Source: Kiritimatiellia bacterium
GTDB lineage: Bacteria > Verrucomicrobiota > Kiritimatiellia > RFP12 > UBA1067
Reading direction: 5' to 3'
Length of the DNA: 16,617 nucleotides
NCBI GenBank assembly: GCA_016303225.1
Contig: JAEDMC010000049.1
Span: forward strand, 1 to 16,617
The notes beneath the pieces are model-generated. The model was not told the origin of the DNA. It did no database searches and worked only from the letters and a program-made list of their open reading frames with translations. Positions 12,741-16,617 of this stretch are shown piece by piece. Position 1 is the stretch's first letter. Every line of letters starts with the position of its first letter. The translations under genes were made by a program, and so were the position numbers.

Positions 12741-15700
12741 TTGCAGGTGAAGGGCACGGAAGACTCGGAGAGTGTAGTCTCGCGAAATGTATCGGTTGAT
12801 GCCGATGTCGTTTGGGTGGATTTGAATCTATTATCCGAATTCGCTGGCCGACTTTGTCAAGAAGATCCAGGGGCGGTTTCATTTGCCGTCGGCCATCAAG
12901 GCGCGGTCCTTGTCCGCGACGGAGACCGGATTCTGACCAATGAGCTGTTCCGTATAGAAGAAGATGCGTGGACGAGGTGGACGTGCCGATTGGACTATGG
13001 GACGCGTCGCTGGGACTGCTATGTAAATGGCGTGTTGGCATTCGGTGACCTATCCATGCACGGGGCGGCGGAACGCTTCTCGGGGGTCGATATGCGCGGC
13101 GGCGGCGCGTATATCGACGATATAAAGATAACGACGGAGCGTCCGCTCGGGCTTTCGTCAGACGGTGACCCGCTTCCCGACGAATGGGAATTCGCCGCCT
13201 TCGGCTCACTCGACCGCGACGGAACAGGCGATGCCGACGGTGACGGCCTTACTGACGTCGAGGAGTGGCGCGCGGGAACGGATCCGTTTGCCGCAGACAC
13301 GGACGGGGACGGCATGCCCGACGGCTGGGAGGTGCAGAACGGGCTCTCGCCGACCGATCCCTCCGATGCCTGCGGCGATTCCGACGGCGATGGGCTTTCA
13401 AACGAGATGGAATATCAGCGTGGAACAGATCCGCATTTCTTCGAGCCTGATCCGCGTCTTGCGCGCCCCGGGCTTCGCGCCGAGTTCCGGAAGACTGCCG
13501 GCAATTTGCAGGCCATGCCGGATTTTGATGCTTTCGAGCCGTTTTGCGTGTCCGTTGCGGAGACTGTGGATTGCGGCAACACCACCTGGCCGGAGGCCGT
13601 GGTCCGCAGGGCGGACAACTTCACGTGCCGGATGACGGGATTCATTCGAATCCAGGAGTCTGGTCGTTATACCTTCTTCGTGACTTCGGATGATGGATCT
13701 GAATTATCCATCGATGGGGTGGTCGTGACGGCGGATACATCTCCCCATTCTGCACGTGAAACCTCCGGGAGCTTGGTCTTGTCTGCGGGTTGGCATCCCG
13801 TGACGTTGGCATATTATGAGAATGGTGGCAATGCTGTCCTGTCCCTGCGCTGGAGCGGTCCCGGCATCACAAAGGAACCCGTCCCTGCTGCGGCACTTTG
13901 CCATTATCCTGAGAATTTGGCACCAAAAGTTTCGCTATCTGTGGAGGATTCGGACTGGATGGCGGGTGAAACTGTGAATATAATTGCGGAAGCGTCGGAT
14001 GTCGACGGAGAGATCGTCTCCCTCGATTTCTATGACGGCGATGTGTTGATAGAGCATATGGAATCATCCTCGGGTTCATTCAGTCTCGTGAATGCAATTG
14101 CGGGAAAGCATCGCATGCGGATTGTCGCGACGGATGACTGCGGGACAAGTGTAGAAGCATCGCGGGTGATTTTTATCGAGCCCTGGCCGACTGGCTATGC
14201 GCCGGGACTCGCCGCATCGTATTACGCTTTCTCGAATGAAATATCTCGCATGCCGGATGTTTCCGGTGTCGCCGTTGCTGCCTCCGGTGTGATTGATCGC
14301 GTCGTGTTCGCGAGAACGACGTCAGTCTGGGAAGGCATGCCAGATGACCTGACTAATTGTTACGCCGCCGTGTACGATGGCGCGCTGCGCATTCGTGATG
14401 CAGGGCGTTACACATTGACGCTCAATTCAGACGACGGGTCCAGATTGTGGCTTGATGGGCGCATGATCATTGATAATGACGGCGCGCATTCGATGTGCTC
14501 AAAGTCGGTTTCGTTGCCGCTCTGCGAGGGTTTGCACGACCTAAAGATAGAATACTTCGAGAATGCGGGCGAGGCTGGACTTGAGCTCTTTTGGACGCAA
14601 CCTGGTGGCAAGAAGGAATATGTGCCACGGCGAAATCTTTTCCATATCGTCGGCATCGTCGATGAGGATGGCGACGGCATACCCGACTGGTGGGAGGAGC
14701 GGCACGGACTCGATCCCGCAGACGCTTCCGACGCGGCGCTCGATCCCGACGGCGACGGACTTCCCAATCTTGCCGAATTCCGCGCCGGGACGAATCCGCA
14801 TTCCCCCGACACAGATTGCGACGGCATGCCCGACGCGTGGGAAACTGCAAACGGCACGATTCCGTTCCTTGCCGACGCGATGGAAGACCCTGACGGCGAC
14901 GGCCTCATCAACATCGAGGAATTCCACGCGGGGACAAATCCGATCATCGCCGATACGGATGGCGACGGGGCGTCGGACTATGCCGAGTTGCGCAACACGC
15001 GCGGCAATCCGCTCGTCGCGGACATCTACTGGACGCCGGTTGCCGCCGGGTCTACGGTTGCGGGTGCGTCGTTCGCCGCCTCGACGGGAACGTGGCGCAC
15101 GGATGCTGAAGGCGTCACATACGCAGCCGAGCGCGCGGGCTCGCTCACGTGGAGTCTCGACGTCCCGCAGGGCGGAGCGGACGCTCTCGCAGTGCGCGTC
15201 GGACAGCACAACTTCTACGCCAAGACGGATTCGTTCGACCTCTCGCTCTTCGTCGACGGACTCTTCATATCTCGGCAGGTCGTCTCCGCGCCCTACGGGA
15301 CGAGCGAGGCAGCCTACTTCTTCCTTCCAGAGATTCCAGCAGGGGAACATGAGTTCCGCCTCGTCTGGCACAACTGGGAGGTGAACACGTTCCTCGCCGT
15401 CTACGACCTCCGGTTCGTCAGCTTCGGCGGACCGGATGCGGACGGCGACGGCGTTGCTGACTGGAAGGAACACAGGGCGGACGAAGCGACCGATGTCGCC
15501 GACCTTCCTCTCGAGAGCCTCGTCTCCCCGCTCTGCGTGGAAGGGCGCGACCTCTGGCGCGATGTGCTCGAAGTCGAGGTTGCCTATCCAGAGACGAATG
15601 CGACGTTCGCGACCGTCAAGACCATTGGCGACGGGTTCTACTCGGACATCCCGCTTGCCGAAGACGGTGTCGCGACAATCTCACTCCGCGATCGCTCGCT

Positions 15701-16538
15701 CGCCGGGTCGTTCAACGTCGCATGGAAGCCGCTCGACGTCTTCACGGAGGACTATGCGACGAACGCGCTCGTCATCCGTGTGGGCGACGCGCTGAGAATC
15801 GCGCCGTATGAAAGCGCCGAAAGCGAAGTGGCGATCAGCGTGGCCGACGGAACCAACGGATGGACCGCCGTCACCAACTGGACCGAGTCCGCCGCGACGC
15901 CGTATGTCTTCGAGGCGGAAGGTTTCTATCTCGTCTCGGTCGCGCACGAAGGTCTTGTCTTTGGTGACGCGGCCTATGCGCTCGTCGAGGTCGTGCGCTC
16001 ACGCTTCCCGAAGCGCAACCCCGCGATCCTGATGGACGCCGAGCAGACGCTCGCTTGCCCGGAGCTGTCGCCCCGCAACCTCATCGAGCACGACAGCGAG
16101 CTCCAGCTAGAGGCGGAGGCGTCCGATAGCGGCGTCAGGCTCTCGCTCCTCACGCACGTCGACCGCGACTTGGGACTCGTCTCACGCCTTGACGACGGCG
16201 GCGCGATATCCGACGCCGTGCAGGTGACGCCCGTGTGGGCGGACAACGGCACGTACTACCGCGTTGCCGAGACGTACCCCGACGGCTCTCAGCTCGTCGA
16301 GGTGTCGCTCCTCCTCGGCGCGGTTCCCGAAGGCACTACCGTCAATCTCGAGATCTTCGTCTCGGGCGTGACGTTCGACGACGGCACGCGCTTCAGGACG
16401 CTGACAGCCGACGACTTCGACGCCAACGGGCACGTCACGCTCCGCTTCATCAAGGCGCGCGGCGTGACGACGTCCGTCTGCCACCGCACCTACATCTACC
16501 AGGACGGCAAGCTGATCTACACGAACAAGGAAAACTGA
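12741..16538 (+). CDS. C-terminal part of the TSP3/PA14 surface protein beyond the in-frame TGA
   Basis: This 1265-codon frame is in the same phase as the gene before it, separated only by the TGA and eight further codons. It has no believable start: TTG at 12741 lacks a ribosome-binding site and the first in-frame ATG is at 13056, inside the broken domain. Order: rest of a laminin-G-like domain (to about 13135), TSP3-like units (13158-13440), a PA14 domain (13458-13910) with TSDDGSELSIDG, an Ig-like domain (13920-14182), a second PA14 (14196-14650) with NSDDGSRLWLDG, more TSP3-like units (14661-15020), a carbohydrate-binding-like sandwich (15021-15430), one more TSP3-like unit, and a long beta-rich tail. 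PA14 domains often bind glycans. No sorting signal is visible at the C-terminus. Translation needs readthrough; otherwise this half is a pseudogene fragment. Confidence 0.7.
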   Translation: MQVKGTEDSESVVSRNVSVDADVVWVDLNLLSEFAGRLCQEDPGAVSFAVGHQGAVLVRDGDRILTNELFRIEEDAWTRWTCRLDYGTRRWDCYVNGVLAFGDLSMHGAAERFSGVDMRGGGAYIDDIKITTERPLGLSSDGDPLPDEWEFAAFGSLDRDGTGDADGDGLTDVEEWRAGTDPFAADTDGDGMPDGWEVQNGLSPTDPSDACGDSDGDGLSNEMEYQRGTDPHFFEPDPRLARPGLRAEFRKTAGNLQAMPDFDAFEPFCVSVAETVDCGNTTWPEAVVRRADNFTCRMTGFIRIQESGRYTFFVTSDDGSELSIDGVVVTADTSPHSARETSGSLVLSAGWHPVTLAYYENGGNAVLSLRWSGPGITKEPVPAAALCHYPENLAPKVSLSVEDSDWMAGETVNIIAEASDVDGEIVSLDFYDGDVLIEHMESSSGSFSLVNAIAGKHRMRIVATDDCGTSVEASRVIFIEPWPTGYAPGLAASYYAFSNEISRMPDVSGVAVAASGVIDRVVFARTTSVWEGMPDDLTNCYAAVYDGALRIRDAGRYTLTLNSDDGSRLWLDGRMIIDNDGAHSMCSKSVSLPLCEGLHDLKIEYFENAGEAGLELFWTQPGGKKEYVPRRNLFHIVGIVDEDGDGIPDWWEERHGLDPADASDAALDPDGDGLPNLAEFRAGTNPHSPDTDCDGMPDAWETANGTIPFLADAMEDPDGDGLINIEEFHAGTNPIIADTDGDGASDYAELRNTRGNPLVADIYWTPVAAGSTVAGASFAASTGTWRTDAEGVTYAAERAGSLTWSLDVPQGGADALAVRVGQHNFYAKTDSFDLSLFVDGLFISRQVVSAPYGTSEAAYFFLPEIPAGEHEFRLVWHNWEVNTFLAVYDLRFVSFGGPDADGDGVADWKEHRADEATDVADLPLESLVSPLCVEGRDLWRDVLEVEVAYPETNATFATVKTIGDGFYSDIPLAEDGVATISLRDRSLAGSFNVAWKPLDVFTEDYATNALVIRVGDALRIAPYESAESEVAISVADGTNGWTAVTNWTESAATPYVFEAEGFYLVSVAHEGLVFGDAAYALVEVVRSRFPKRNPAILMDAEQTLACPELSPRNLIEHDSELQLEAEASDSGVRLSLLTHVDRDLGLVSRLDDGGAISDAVQVTPVWADNGTYYRVAETYPDGSQLVEVSLLLGAVPEGTTVNLEIFVSGVTFDDGTRFRTLTADDFDANGHVTLRFIKARGVTTSVCHRTYIYQDGKLIYTNKEN

Positions 16539-16551
16539 GTTTCACGCTAAA

Positions 16552-16617
16552 ATGAAGACGATGACATCGAACATGGACACCACGACAATGGACACGACTC
16601 GGACAATGAAGAAGGGC
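16552..16617 (+). CDS. Start of a possible gene, cut by the window end
   Basis: An ATG at 16552, 13 bases after the previous stop, opens a frame that runs to the window edge (22 codons). The residues MKTMTSNMDTTTMDTTRTMK are rich in Met and Thr, from repeated ATGGACAC (16573 and 16588) and GACAATG (16584 and 16602). No ribosome-binding site is seen, and five ATGs lie in the frame, so the true start is unclear. It could be repeat DNA rather than a gene. Confidence 0.3.
   Translation, partial: MKTMTSNMDTTTMDTTRTMKKG

Noticed and set aside
14541..15473. A 310-codon open frame on the minus strand
   Set aside because: It mirrors the TSP3-repeat part of the surface protein; its repeated composition comes from the Asp/Gly repeats on the other strand.

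Overview
This 16.6 kb window is chromosome-like and GC-rich, with every convincing gene on the + strand. It reads as anaerobic bacterial DNA, most plausibly from the PVC group (Kiritimatiellota, Lentisphaerota or Verrucomicrobiota). That placement is inferred from V-type rather than F-type ATPase genes, a NifU-type Fe-S scaffold, a DUF1846/UPF0371 protein, a GH36-like glycosidase, and a very large secreted protein with PA14 and thrombospondin-3-like repeats. No rRNA, tRNA, CRISPR array or transposase was seen.

Layout. (1) 1-118: two copies of a 12-bp direct repeat, then a promoter. (2) 119-2816: V-type ATPase subunits D, I and K, joined by ATGA overlaps and closed by a strong intrinsic terminator (2835-2870). 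Subunit K carries the residues of a Na+-binding rotor. (3) 2911-8027: a second promoter, then a two-domain NifU, a DUF1846 protein, a 651-residue protein I do not recognise, and an orphan DppB/OppB-type ABC permease whose start overlaps the previous gene. (4) 8053-11605: a third promoter, then nfo (endonuclease IV), panC (pantothenate synthetase, ATGA overlap) and a GH36-like alpha-galactosidase. (5) 11743-16538: a promoter, then a secreted multidomain protein whose single long reading frame is cut by one in-frame TGA at 12714-12716. (6) 16552-16617: the start of a possible further gene, cut by the window edge.

Two window-wide patterns stand out. First, five short tandem arrays with 7-, 8- or 9-bp periods occur between 3525 and 9616. 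Two fill the gaps directly before the DUF1846 and 651-aa genes. Three lie inside the permease, nfo and panC genes, where they encode about 11-14 extra or replaced residues in variable surface regions and leave the frame and catalytic motifs intact. They resemble in style the heptameric STRR sequences of cyanobacteria and are the best candidate here for something undescribed. Second, three promoters carry the same extended -10 TGGTATAAT only 8-11 bases before the ATG, which predicts leaderless or nearly leaderless transcripts. Internal operon genes mostly have ordinary Shine-Dalgarno sequences instead.

The ATPase genes would couple ATP to ion transport, NifU would assemble Fe-S clusters, nfo repairs abasic sites, panC makes pantothenate, and the last two genes suggest glycan breakdown and surface binding. 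Apart from the ATPase subunits, I see no single pathway linking them.
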